Below are positions 22,602 through 35,252 of a stretch of DNA of 64,000 nt, in pieces (positions within the stretch are counted from its first letter, which is position 1; every line of letters begins with the position of its first letter). The stretch spans positions 744,001 to 808,000 of the forward strand of contig JAMXSV010000005.1 of NCBI GenBank assembly GCA_027559495.1. Direction: 5' to 3'. The stretch comes from Aurifilum marmelostoma (lineage: Eukaryota > Ascomycota > Sordariomycetes > Diaporthales > Cryphonectriaceae). The notes under the pieces are model-generated. The model had not been told where the DNA came from and searched no databases. It saw nothing but the letters and a program-made list of their open reading frames with translations. The translations under genes were made by a program, and so were the position numbers.

Positions 22602-25503
22602 CGTGTATGTTGGTAATTTTTCTGACTAAGTGTCCGGGTCCGAGCAGTATGTCTGAGCTAGGCTCGAAATAAACGAATGAACCTCAAGAAGAGAAAAAAA
22701 GAGCGTATATACGTGAGGTCAGGTTTGCTTTGGATTGTAAGGGCTCAACGAATGTGAAGTGAGTTACACAAAGAATGAGTTGGATGTGTTGAGAACCGTT
22801 TTTCCACGACTATCCGGATGTCGATTTATATACAGTTCTCGGACGCGTATGGAAGCGTCGACCACAATGGACGACTCAGGTCCCCTGTGCCCAGAGAATA
22901 AACTTCTGCGCAGCCTCTGCCTGCAATAAACAGGATCCACCCATTTTACGGAGAAGGGAGAGATCTCCTCTGAATAGAACCCACGTGCATAGAGCAGACA
23001 CGATATGAAGAATGAGCAAGTAGAGTAGAATCCAAGATTATGATAGCGTCTGCACATTCTCAGAAGACAGCCCTTCTTAAGCGCGCGCACAGCCAAAAGT
23101 AGCAATCGCATGAATGCAGAACTCCTACGCAGAAAGCATAAATGATTGCCGGTGGGGATTCTACTTGGCTCAGCACGTAAAACGGACACAGGATTCAGAC
23201 CCAGGTTCGGATGTGGATCATGCTCCATAGTTATGATGGTCGTTGCTGGTGGCCGCCCGTTGAGCCGCTACCTTGGGGGACCGATGCGCCAGCTTGTGTA
23301 TACGAGCTAGTATCTCCTGTGCACGTAACAGTAAGGAGTCCCTGGGTGCCGAACTCCGCAGAGGTTGTCCGGTGGCTGATCAGCCAACCCCTGCATTGAA
23401 GAGGTTTCAGAGTGCCTTGATTTGGATGGAGGAACCGATCGTGAAATTACAGTCAGGCGCCGAGCCACAATCGAACGAGTCATGGGAGCAATGAACGAAT
23501 CATTGCCACGCCAAGCGGTGGGCTTGACTTGATACTCAGGTATTATGAAGACTCGTCCATATCATTCAATCACTTTTCGCTCTGCATGAAGCAAAACAAG
23601 GAATCTCCTCAACCTTTAATCTCGTATGCAAATCGTCGAGTCCCAACGTTGTTATGCAAGTGTCGTACTGGCACAGAGCACCAGTTCTATTCTCCGGGAT
23701 GCTAATTATATCTCAGCTCTGAGCCTTTCCTGTTCTAAATTTGTGGCTGACAACCAAGTCTCTGCAAAGCTTGTGTTGCACAATGTCTAGTACCTGTACT
23801 GAAGCATGCGGTCGAAGGTCGAATATTCCAAGATGGGTTAGAACTGTGTAGGCGCAGGTAACTAGGCGAAAGTGAAGTGATTCACATCTGCATATGGCGG
23901 AATTCAGCAAACAGAGAAGGGGTTGATGATCTTCTTGAGTGTGTATAATATTCATGGATTGCTCCGTGCAGGGCCATAGCGTCTTGCCTATCAAGTGGCA
24001 CAGCGAAAGTGTTAATAATTCGAAACCCATTTACATCAGCAGCAATCTAAGCACGAGCACACAAATTATTATGATGTTACTAAGGCAGAATACGTATTCA
24101 TGTCGCTCCTTGGCCCTCAGACGTGGCAATTTCTGTGAAACATCAGGAAAGACAGCTCCCCATGTTAGTTGCACTGAGAGCCGAGTGAGGTGCACCGGTG
24201 GTCGTACATCCGTCATCGATCCAAAACATCAACGAGAAGGGCCGGCGCATCTGCTTAGAGCGTAGATCCACCAGTCCTTGAGCCGAAGTCTTCTCAAATC
24301 CGCAACTTACATACCTAGGAACTTGGAGACGCAGTATTCTTGTTGATCAAAAAACTAGATACAAACGGGAGCAAGGCTGTGCTATGAACATAAGCAGGCC
24401 TGGGAACATCTCGAAGTCAGGACGAAAGGGCTTTGGTGGCGATTGAGGAAGAGGAGAAAGCATTTTCGTTAATTCTCGTGTGGAAAAAACCCAGCATTGG
24501 GCGGTCACGGTTGTCTTCTTGTTGTGTTTGTATCACAGACCATGCCCACCCTGAGTTGCTCGAGACGCATGTATTGTGGCTGAACAGGGCCGGCCCATAT
24601 GCATTTCTAAACATCAAAACCAAATTGTTACAATTTGCAAAGCATGCTCGATACTCATATGGCTCGTCTAAGACCTTTCTCTTCGTTTGCTATTATCGCC
24701 AGGACATACTGTGTGAGCCCGACCGTTACGCAGCTATACAGTCCTTAGCCATTTCCAGTCAGCTGGTAGTGGTCACTCCTTTAGCTATTGCATACATATA
24801 ATCGCTAGAGAAGTACCCCGGCGAAGCATTCTCGAGACCAAGTTTGTACGGATTATTGATAGCGGCGACAAAAGAATTGTCTATCCTAATGAGAACTTAA
24901 ATTCCCATCCCCTCACACTGAACCACCTGAGCCCGGTCTGTGGACGTCATCGAATTGGCTCGGATGTGGTAGCGTTACTATATCTGTCAAATGTCATGGC
25001 TCTGGCTGGTGATCGCTTGAAATGCCAAACAATGACAATCAACTTAAAGATAACTGCGGAATTGGTCCCATTTCCCAGAATCCTGGGAAACTATTCATTA
25101 CAAGTCCTCTGCCTCCAGGAGCTCACCGATCAGTGAACTCTCTGTTCCGGGTTCGCTGTTCGACGATTTGTCTCAAACCAAGGTGAGAAGCAACGCTATC
25201 TAGATGGTCACCTTCGGGTGCGGCTCTCACCAGTTTATATTCACGAGACTACGGACTCGAAGAGATCGCTCTCGGGTGAGACTTGATTCTTATATTCTGA
25301 AAAGGTACTATATGAGTAATAAGCAGTCATGGTACTGAACTAGCTATGCAAGATATTCTGCCCACAACACTATCGACCGAGGACATGGTGGGCTTTAACG
25401 CTTCCGTACACAACGCGATATGCCTTCCAAACCTCCTAACATCGATTAAGGCGGTATACTAGCTAATGGGCGTAAGGAATGCTAGACTAGACACTAACTC
25501 TAA
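22602..25503. other. 2.9-kb gene-poor flank of the repeat island
   Basis: No gene is supported. Frames at 22764-23228 (-), 23713-24030 (-) and 24433-24801 (+) lack domains, signal peptides and splice partners. The base composition is near that of the gene arms, so this part has not been heavily RIP-mutated. Confidence 0.4.
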
Positions 25504-25809
25504 GATTCATCTGAAAGATCTGGTAATATTCATGTCAGTTGCCGGCACGAGGAACAGGACATCGACAAGCAGGACACACCATCATTTCTCACCGAGCGAG
25601 AATCCCAAGACGACTATGAATGCAGCTCGGAGACATCGTCCGTTCAAGAGAACCGTACAGAAAGCGAGCTGAGGTTGGAAGCCGTGCTTGTCTCAAATGC
25701 AAGGATTAGATGCTCAAGTAGGAATAAAAAGTTCAGAGTGTCCCGATCCAGGATAGGCCGAGCAGATTCAGAGCGCGAGACAAAGTTGGGACGCAAAGCA
25801 GCGCGCTGA
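25504..25809 (+). pseudogene. coding-like fragment without start, next to the repeat island
   Basis: An open frame of 101 codons with no ATG in a plausible place. It is hydrophilic and Glu/Asp/Ser/Arg-rich (for example SFLTERESQDDYECSSET and a basic tail NKKFRVSRSR). Codon composition looks more coding-like than the surroundings. It may be an orphaned exon of a gene cut by rearrangement near the retrotransposon nest, or chance. No family is recognised. Confidence 0.25.
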
Positions 25810-26287
25810 ATCGGATAGCTCAGACAAAGGTCGAATACCGTTCTAAGTCAGCATAAAGACGTATGATGAACACAAAAGGGCCTCGCCATGAAACGACCTT
25901 TGCAACCCACTGAGCCGACGCGTTCGACCATCAGATAAAATTCCGTCAGGAAACTATATGGAGTCTGCGCACAAAACCTTTGCCAGAAGATATCTTTAAG
26001 ACGGTCAAGCACTTGTACAGAATATAGCCTAAGGGAAGTAGGTTTCAATTAACGTCAAAATGGGACCACTCTACGACAACGTCAACGCGGCCAGGCGGTC
26101 TGCAAGCCAACCAGAGAAATTTGGACGTATGCGCAAGAGGGCAACTATCGTTGAGTCTGGAGTCATTGCATTACTAATTACAGAAATCTGGCGCATTAAA
26201 GATTGTCTCTAGCAATAACCATTCATTGATTATCTGCAAACAGCTATGATCTTAAGAAATAGAAGCAAAATGGGTAGGATACTATTG
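25810..26287. other. left flank and target site of the repeat nest
   Basis: Non-coding sequence up to the 5-bp target duplication TATTG (26283-26287) that flanks element A. Confidence 0.5.
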
Positions 26288-26452
26288 TGAGGAGAAACAG
26301 AGGGCTAGAGCATAGAAGTAGCAAAATAGTGCTGAGATTGAATCTATCTCAAAAAACAAAAGAAATATATATATAGCCATTTTAGGCTTAGTAATAATAT
26401 ATATCTAAGTCAATAATAAAGGGTTAGGGTTTATATAACCCACTTTTCTATA
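26288..26452 (-). repeat. left LTR of element A
   Basis: 165 bp, aligning without gaps to the two pieces of the right LTR. It begins TGAGGAGAAACAG and ends at the bases matching TTCCACA. It contains GGGTTAGGGTTTATATAACC, a telomere-like doublet next to a TATA-like sequence. Confidence 0.9.
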
Positions 26453-28259
26453 TACCCCCTATTTAATTAGTTAGATGCTTTAAAAAGTAGATACTAAATG
26501 CTACTAAATCTATAATAGCAGGGTATAGTCTCTGCCTTTCTAAACCCCTTCTTACAATTTAAGCCTTAGAATCTTTATTTTCTTTCCTTAACTACTACCT
26601 TTTCCTCTACTTTTCTACCTAATTTGCAACCTAAAGCGCCTAGTTCAGCCTATTTTAAGCGCTTTAAAATGCAGTTTTACCTTTAGAGACCCTCTCTATA
26701 AGATTTATAAGCTTAAAATGCCTTAAGATTTATACTTTATATTCTTTAGCAAAGAAGGCAAGGCCTTAGCCCCTTTTAACTCCCTTTATATAAGCAAGCT
26801 AACAACTTTCTAAGCTTTAGCTAATTCTAATATTACTTATAAAATATTTATTAACCCTTAGATAGCAACTTAGATAAGCGCTGCCTAGTTTTCTATAATA
26901 AATATTAAAGATTTAGTTAATTCTTTTCTAGCTTTTCTCTAAATAAATAGTATAAATAATTCTATTAATTAAAATAGTAGCAAAAAAAAATAAATTTGCT
27001 TTTAAGAATAATAAGAATAAAGAGAATAGTTATTAAAAGCTTTCTTCTCTTTTTCTAAAAAAAAATAAAAATTAGTTTTCTAATTAAATTTCTTTCTTTT
27101 TCGATATTAATTAAGTAAGTAAGCTATAAAGAAAGCTTTTAAAGCATTTAATTTCTATATTATATATTCTTAAATATATATTAACTAAGTATATTTTAAT
27201 TTTTTATTAATTTTATTTAGCTTTTTTTTAAACTTAAATTTAATTATTCTGCTTTTTAATTTATTAATTTTAAAAAAGAATTCTTTAGCTTTTATAGATA
27301 GCTAATATCCCTTAAATTCTAACTCTTTTACAAAATAAAGTAGCTAAAAGCTTAATCTTAGCTTCTAAAAGCAAGAAATCTATTAAATTAAGCTTAATTT
27401 ATAAAATCTTATATCTTAAATATACTAAAAGCTTTATAAGTAACTGCTTTAATAAAGTATATTAAAATATTAAGAATTCTAAAACTTTAAGATATACTTA
27501 ATGCCTTTATAGCTATAAGTATAAGCTAGTTTCTTTAATTCTTATCTCTTTTATAAATAATATTTATAAAGCTAAAGCTATACTTATTATTTTTAGAAAT
27601 ATTAAGTATAAGCTTGTTAATTTAAAAAGAAAATATATTTTTAAAATAAAGAGTATTTAAAACTTATATACTCTTAAAGCTTTATTTCTTATCTAAATTA
27701 AGCATATATCTTAAGCTTAAAAGGCTGCTTTAGAATTCTTTAAATTAAATAAATTTTAAGTAATAAAGCAAAATATTAATAAATTAGAGCGCTTTATAAA
27801 TAAGTTATTTATAGTAAATAAAGAATTATTTATTAAGATTAAAGCTAAAGAGAAAAAGATTAGCGCTCTAAAGAGCATTATTAAAGCTTAGAAGAAAGAG
27901 ATTAAAAAGTTAAAGAAGAAATAAAGTATTTTGCAGCCTAATTTAGCTACTACTCTTAGCTCTTTAGTTTAGCATTCTTACTCTTCTCTGCTTAAAACCT
28001 ATTAAAAGTAAAATAAGAAATATTAAAAGGCTTAAGCTAATTTTAAAAAAAACTTTTAAGCAGATTTATTCTCTCTCTTATTGCCTTTATATAAACTCTA
28101 ATTATAATTTAAATTAAGATTTAATAAACTCTTAATTAGAAAAGAGTATATATAGATTAAGCTGCTTAGGTAGTTAGTATTAGAGCTAATATACTTTAGG
28201 TAGTAATAAATAAAAAATTCCTTATAAATTATTTCTTTAAAATTTTAAATTAAGCTTAG
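26453..28259 (+). pseudogene. AT-rich remnant inside element A (unassigned coding decay)
   Basis: No long frame survives. On the plus strand, roughly 27780-27930 reads as a Lys/Leu-rich helical stretch (KAKEKKISALKSIIKA, then KKEIKKLKKK) with TAG/TAA stops. This resembles the charged C-terminal tail of fungal transposases of the pogo/Fot1 type, but the match is only to that compositional pattern. I would not name a family with confidence. Confidence 0.3.
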
Positions 28260-28527
28260 TATTATAGTAGCAGTAGGATAGTTAAGCAAATAGCAAGCAG
28301 GCAGATTCAGGATTCTATTTACTATAGACTAATAGGCATTATTCTTAAGCAGATATAGGCTACATAGTTAAAATATAGCTTAAAGAGCTATAATATAGAA
28401 TAGGCAAATAGGGCTAGTAGAGCAAAGATTTTATTTAAGGCAGGATTATATATTTTAATCTTAATTCTTAAGTTCTTTCTAGGCTAAAGAGAGAATTTAA
28501 GGCAGCAGGCAGGCTATATCTATAATA
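28260..28527 (-). repeat. left LTR of element B
   Basis: 268 bp, the same length as its partner at 33922-34189 and heavily C-to-T and G-to-A altered. The telomere-like motif has decayed to TTTAATCTTAATT. Confidence 0.88.
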
Positions 28528-31500
28528 TTATCTTCTTCTTTAGGATTAAGCTTTGCAAGATTAAGTCTTACTATTAGCTAGAAGCTAAGCTTAAATAGAT
28601 AGCAGTAGTAATAATTATAAATTACTTTTTATATATTCTCTAAATAGAAAGCAAGAATCTTTTCTAAATTATTATAACTAGTTTATTTAATAGTATATTT
28701 TAGCTAGGAATTTCTATATTTATAGCAATTTTATTATAAATTTAGGATCTTATTAATCTTTTATTCCTATAAGCTATTAATTTTAATAAGAAAAGAAAGA
28801 TTATTCTTCTAAGCTAATAATAGATTATTAATAGCAAGCTATAATAAGCTTATATAGAAGATAGGGTATATTTTTATAAACTTAAGTAGGCAGAGATAGT
28901 AAGTATATAGGCTAATAATTTTCTTAATATAGAATAAGCTATAATCTTTTTAATTTAGCTTCTTTACAAAGTATAAAGTTTTAATATTTTAGATATTAAG
29001 CTAAACTTCTTAGCTAATTTAATATTAGCAAGCAAGTTAGTATTTTTAATTAGCTTAGTTTTTATAGCGCAAGTAGGCAATAAGTAGCTTACTATATAGA
29101 TATTTAATTACTTTTTATATTTAAGCTATAAATTTCTTTATATTTTTAATAGTAAATTTATTTTAAAGCTAAATAAGCTTAAATCTTAGTTAAAAATAGA
29201 AATTATAATTAGTAAAGAATAAAGTAATAATTATTAATTTAAAGATAGAATTATTAGCTGCAAATTTAGCTAATAATAATTAATTTAATTAATTATCTTG
29301 CAGATAAAATATATATAAGTATAGATATTATTCTAGAAAAGCATTTATTCTCTTAATTTAGCTATTAGTTTTAGGGTAATATATAATAGATAGTAAAATA
29401 GATATTAATAGGCAATAAATTAGATATTTTTAGAAATCTAATATAAATTATAGTCTTTAGTTAAATATAATTATAGTAAATAAATTATAAAGCTTTTATA
29501 TATTTTTTATAAATAAGCAAGCAATTTTCTTAGAATTGCAGATTCCTTTATAAGCTATAAAATGCTATATTTTAATTAAGCAATCTACTATAACTAATAT
29601 AGCATTATAGCCTTAGCTAGTAAGTAAGTAGATAATAAAATTAATAAAGATATTCTTTTATAATTAATTAGAGATTAATAAAAGCTTAAGCAAGCCTTAA
29701 TAGCCTTTATAGCTAAGCTTTATATAGTAATATTAGTAGTAATTAGCAATTTAGCAATAAATATAATTTAATATTTAGAGCTAATAATATTCTTAATTTA
29801 GAATCTTATAAGTTTTTGCTATTTTAGAATAGCTTATAATTAAAAATATATAATAAGCTTTAAATAATTTAGCCTTTAATTTAAGCAAATTAAGTATATA
29901 AAAGCAGTTTTTATAATATAAGCAGCTATACTATTTATTATATTTTGCAAGAATAAGCAATATATATTAAGTAGCGCCTTTTATTAAAGTTTTTAGAATT
30001 AAGCTAGGAATTAAATTTCTTTTATATTTTAGAGCAAAAAGATAAGATAATTTATTATTCTAGTAAAGGCAGATAAGCAATATAATTGCGCAAATTTAGA
30101 TTATAAAATAGATAGTCTTCTTAAGTTGCTTTAAGCTAGAGCAGATTTTTAAAGCTATAAGTAAAGCTAATAATTATAATTCTTTCTTCTAATCTAAAAA
30201 GAGATTAGCATTTATTAATACTAGCTAAAATTATTATAAATTATTTATATTTATAAATACTAATCTTTTTTAAATTTTCCTAAATTAATTAAATTAATAG
30301 GCTTAGTAATAGCTTATAGCAGAATTTCTTACTTTCTTAATTTAGCTAAATTAATAAGCTTAATAGCTATTATTAGCTTATAGTACTAAAAAGTATTAAT
30401 CTTTTTAAAATTCTCTCTTTTTAATATTATTTAACTTTAATATAATAAGCATTTATTCTCTTCTTAAAGTAAGTTCTTTAATCTCTTAATTAGTATATTT
30501 AATTTTATATCTTATTTTCTAAGGCAGTATATAATTTTAAAGTTAAAATAGAATAAAGATTTAGCCTATTAGGCCTATTTTCTATTTAGTAGCTTAGTTA
30601 TTATAAAGTACTCTAAATTCTTATAGTTTATAATAATCTTTATTAGTAATTATGCCTTTTTAAGCTTAAAGCGCTATTCTTTAAAATAGCAGATAATTGC
30701 TAAAAGTTTCTTATTATAGATCTTATAATTATATTTTATAACTAAATGCTTTTTAAAAAAGTATACTATTAGTCTTAAGATGCTATTATTACTATGCTAT
30801 AATAGTATTTTTATAAATATAAAATTAGAAGTATTAGTTTTAATAATTATCTCTTTTTTCTAGTTAAATAAAGTAAGAATAAGTACTTATATAAAGGCTT
30901 TTTTTAGCCTTTTAAAGGCATTTTTATAAATCTAATTAAATAAAAATAAAATATTTTTCTATATTAGGCAGATAAGTAATATAATAATTCTAAAGAAATT
31001 CTAAATAAATCTTTTATAGAAATTTCTAAATCTAATAAATGCTTAAATATTTATTAAATAGATTAGCATTTTCTATACTATAATAATTTCGATTTTTTTT
31101 AGAGTTTATTTAGATTTTATAGATACTTATAATTAGGCTAAGGAAGATAATTTCTTTTATAAAGAACTTATACTTCTTTAGCTTAGTATATAAGCTAGCT
31201 TTTCTTAAAGCTATTAAAATAAAATAAAAATATTATTTAAATAAGCAATATAAAATATATTTAAATAATATTTTAATATATTATTAATAAACTATTAGAA
31301 TATTACTAAAGCTTTTATAAGGCTAAATAGTATAAATAAAATCTTAAATAAGCTAAATTAAATGCAAAAAGCAATTAGATACTTCTTATTTTTATAAATA
31401 TAGATATTATTAAAGGCTAAAATAATATTAATTTTAGAGAAGTACTTTATTTTTTTTAAGTTATTTAGTAATTTTTTAATTAAAAGTAGAGAGTATTAAT

Positions 31501-33921
31501 TTTTTATAATAATATTATTTAGAATTTAGTAGTTTATATAGAATTATAAGCTACTATTTAGCTTTATAATAAATAGAATAGGCAAAATAATAGATAATAA
31601 GCTAAAGTATATAAATTCCTTTTATAAATTCTTCTTAAGCTATTTATAAAGTGCAATTAGCTTATTTTATAATATAGTATATAATAGGCTAAAGAGTATA
31701 GTCTTCTCTTCTTAGAGCTAAATATAGTAATTATAAAAGCAGTAAGGAGAAAGTCTCTTAGCCTTCTTTAGAAAAAAGATATTTGCAAAATTTTATAATA
31801 TAGTATATAAGCAATTAGCTAGTTTAATAGCAGTTTTAATAGCTAAAGTATAATTAATATTTTCTAAAGTAATAATAAATAGGCAGTAATTCTTTTTTAT
31901 AAGCATAAGCTATACTTGCCTGCAGTAAGATAATAGTAATATTATAGCAGTATAGAATTTTAGATATAGGGAAGCTTTAGAGAAAGTAGGCAGTTTAAGG
32001 GATATCTTAAAGAGCTCTAATTCTTATTAAGCAGCTAAAGATATTATAATATTTCTAATAGTATTTGCTATTAAAAATAATTATATATAAAGCAAACTAG
32101 ATAGTAAGATTATATTAATTAAGCTATAGTATTTTTAGTATTATTAAATAATAAATAAGCTAAATTATAAATAGCTTTAGCTTTTTTTAGTAGTAATTAT
32201 TAATTTAGCAAATAGTAGAAATATAATATAATATCTTTCTATTTTTAGTAAAGCATTTATTAAATACTTTAATTTTAAATAATTTTTTTAGAAAAAGCAA
32301 AAAGAAATAATACTTATAAGCTTAGCTTTTATTAATAAAAGCTTTCTCTTTAATATTAAAGTTAGTTAGAATATAAGTTATTAAAGTTTTTCTAAAAAGA
32401 ATTAAATAAATTAGAAGAATTAGCATATTTAAGCATTAATTTTTCTCTTCTTTAATTAATAATTTAATAGTAATAGTAGTAAAAATATAAAATTTATATA
32501 AAATAGCCTTATATCTTTTACTTAATTCTCTTAAATTAGTAAATTTAGTAAAACTACTAGCTTAAGCTTAAAAGCAACTTATTCTAAGCTTGCTTTATTT
32601 AATAAATTAGTATTTAAAAAGAGCTTGCATATATATTTAATAAAGAACTATTAATAAAAAAAGATTAGATAAGCAATTTTATAAATAAGCTAGTAAGCTA
32701 AAAGTATTAGGCTTATAAGCAAGAATAGCTAAAGTATATATTAAGCTTAGAATAGTTAGCTATATAATAGCTAGTTAAGCTATAGTAATAGCATTTATAG
32801 TAATCCTTCTAATTATTTCTTTGCCTTTAAGAGCTAAGATTTATTAAATTGCCTTAAAGGCTTAATAGTAAGATTATTTTAAAAGAAAAATATTCTTTTA
32901 ATAAAAAATTTAAAATAGCTAAAAAGTATAAAGTAGTAGTAAAGATAATATTCTAAGCGCAAAAGACTTACTATAAATATTAATAATATTAATTATTTAA
33001 GATTTATAGATAGTAGATATATTTATTATATTCTCTAGAGAGCAAAGAGTTATATAAAAGTATATTTTATAGTTTGTAGGAAATATTTTAAAATAGCAAA
33101 AGAATTAAAGTAATATTTAATATATTTTCTTTTAGAGCTAAGTATTAAAATTCTAAATAATATATATTAAAGTTTTAATTATATTATTTTAATTAGTATA
33201 GCTTATTTTAAGTATTTTATATTCTACTTAAATTTTTAAAAGCATTTTCTAAATATTTTAGTATAGCTAAATAATTTATAAATTAGAAAACTTTCTAGAT
33301 TATTTTAAATAGAATTAGCTTATATACTTTTCTAATTAAGCAGCTAGTAATATAAATTAAATATATAAAAAAAGTAAAGAATTAGTTTATATTTATTATT
33401 ATTTTTATATAGATTTATTATATAAATTTATAAAGATTATTGCAAAAGCTATTAAACTTATTAGGATTAGGGAATTATTTAGAAAGATAGGCAAAGTTAA
33501 AAAATTAAGTATTAGCAAAAAAAGGCAATGTTATAATATTACTTATTTAAGATTTAGTAAAGATTATATAATTAAGAATTTAAGTAAAAGTAATTATAAT
33601 TAATTAAGCTAGCTTAAAAGCTTTCTTTTTGCTAATCTTAGCTATTAAGAGATTCTTTTAAGCCTCCTTTAATTAGTATTATTAGTATTAAATAATAGTA
33701 TTGCGTTTTATTATTTTAGTATAGAAGTTCTAAACTTTTTAGTTTAAAGTAATTTTATCTTTTTTTAAAGTTATAATATAATAATTAAGATTTTATAGAT
33801 AAAGAAGCTATTTTAAAGTATATTAGGCTATATAATCTGCTAATATCTTAAGTATCTTTATTGCTAGTAGTAATGCTAGATAGATTATTATTATTGCTAT
33901 TTAGAGAAGAGAGCTATATAG
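28528..33921 (-). pseudogene. decayed gag-pol region of element B
   Basis: Minus-strand pol is recognisable near 30.86-30.92 kb (AFKRLKKAF). Stops are TAA or TAG throughout, and no frame exceeds about 60 codons. CpA survives almost only as GCA. Order on the minus strand implies gag near 33.9 kb and integrase near 28.6-30 kb. I did not verify each domain. Confidence 0.6.
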
Positions 33922-34189
33922 TATTATAGTAGTAGTAGGGCAGTTAGGCGAATAGTAAGCAGGCAGATTTAGAATTCTATTTATTATAGACTAATAGGCA
34001 CTATTCTTAAGCAGGTATAGGCTAAGTAGTTAAGATACAGCTTAAAGAGCTATAATATAAAATAGGTAAATAGGGCTAGTAGGGCAGAGGTTTTATTTAA
34101 AGCAGGGTTATATATTCTAACCCTAATCCTTAGGTCTTCTCTAGGCTAGAGAGGGAATCTAAGGCAGCAGGCAGGCTATATCTATAACA
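33922..34189 (-). repeat. right LTR of element B
   Basis: 268 bp, less mutated than the left copy. It ends CTATATCTATAACA and keeps CTAACCCTAA at 34117-34126. Confidence 0.9.
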
Positions 34190-34768
34190 AAGGTCTATCT
34201 TTAGCCTTCTAAAGATCGTCTGAATAATTAGAGGTTTCTAGCTTAAATATATATATATATAAGGCATTAGGATAAAAAGAGAGATAGTCTTTTAGATCTA
34301 ATTTTATATCTTTTAGATATTCTGCAAAGTAAGCATTTAAAAAAGCTGCTAAAGCTAAAAGATTTTTACTTTATAATTATATAAGACTTTAAGCTATTTA
34401 TTTATATATAATTTATTAGAATATATAGTTTTTTGCTTTATTTAGTACTTGCAAGTAAAAAGATTATAATCTATATTAAATCCCTTAAGCTCTAATAAAT
34501 TTTTCTTAAATTTATCTAGATTAAGGTAAGCTTAATAGCCCTTTACTTAGCTTTAAGACTTAAAGATACTATACTAAGCTAAAAAGCTGTAGGCATTAAT
34601 GCACTTAATAGTAATACTAAAGTTATTAGGATTAGAGGAGGCTATAATAGCTAGAATATAGAAGAGACTAAATAATAAGTATAATAAAGAGTAAAATAAA
34701 TGCTTAGCCTTATTTATTAATAGCTAAGGAGAAGAGAAAACCCAGTCTATGCAAACTGGGCTTATAAC
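34190..34768 (-). other. inner tail of element A with possible primer-binding hairpin
   Basis: Decayed AT-rich sequence. Near its right end, at about 34740-34760, CCCAGT and ACTGGG form a 6-bp stem with an 8-base loop. It sits just inside the right LTR, where a primer-binding site is expected if A reads on the minus strand. Confidence 0.35.
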
Positions 34769-34790
34769 TAAGAAGAAATAGAGGGCTAGA
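34769..34790 (-). repeat. right LTR of element A, first piece
   Basis: 22 bp that align with 26288-26309 apart from C-to-T and G-to-A type changes. It is interrupted by element C at CTAGA (34786-34790), and the LTR resumes at 49985. Confidence 0.85.
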
Positions 34791-35252
34791 TGTTATGACC
34801 CGCAACCGTCATAATATAGCACACTAGGGCCATCCGGAACAGAACCCTTAGTACAGGAAAAGTTCAATACTCACCTACAGAGCCACGCCAGGATTATGTA
34901 ACCCAGGATTAGGGTTAGGACAAGAACCAACTAGGATAGATAGCTTTGAATATATGCTATCCAGAGATATCCAGATAATTCGGATATATTGCTATCCAAA
35001 TTAGCTATATTCGAAGATTAGTTATATAAGGGACATATTCGCTACCATTAAATAGATTCAGTATATAGCTCTTTAGTTATTAATCTAAGTATTACCTTTA
35101 ATATAAGTAATAGCTTTACTGCTAGTAATATACTATAGAAGACTTTAAAGATTATTTCTATATTCTTTAGATTATACTTTAATCTTATTCTTGCCTAATA
35201 TAAACCCTTTATATACTTATTATATACCCTAGTTATAGCAGTACTTATTACA
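34791..35252 (+). repeat. left LTR of element C
   Basis: 462 bp, equal in length to 49518-49979. It is the least mutated LTR of this pair and retains CpG-containing TGTTATGACCCGC and TTAGGGTTAGG (34909-34919). Its 3' half is shared with the LTRs of element D. Confidence 0.93.

Larger units (their letters stand above)
28260..34189 (-). mobile_element. element B, Ty3/Gypsy LTR retrotransposon
   Basis: Bounded by 268-bp LTRs that share TATTATAG...TATAACA-type ends. The coding sense is minus: a purine tract (AAAGAAGAAGATAA) reads into the left LTR on the minus strand. Minus-strand translation near 30864-30920 gives AFKRLKKAF, a stop, then VLILTLFN, the RNase H-proximal motif of Gypsy pol. No clean target duplication remains (CTTAG and AAGGT flank it), so decay or inter-element recombination is possible. 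All coding is broken. Confidence 0.82.

Noticed and set aside
34909..34919. TTAGGG doublets as an interstitial telomere
   Set aside because: Only two units each and always at fixed places inside LTRs, so they are part of the elements and not traces of a chromosome fusion.
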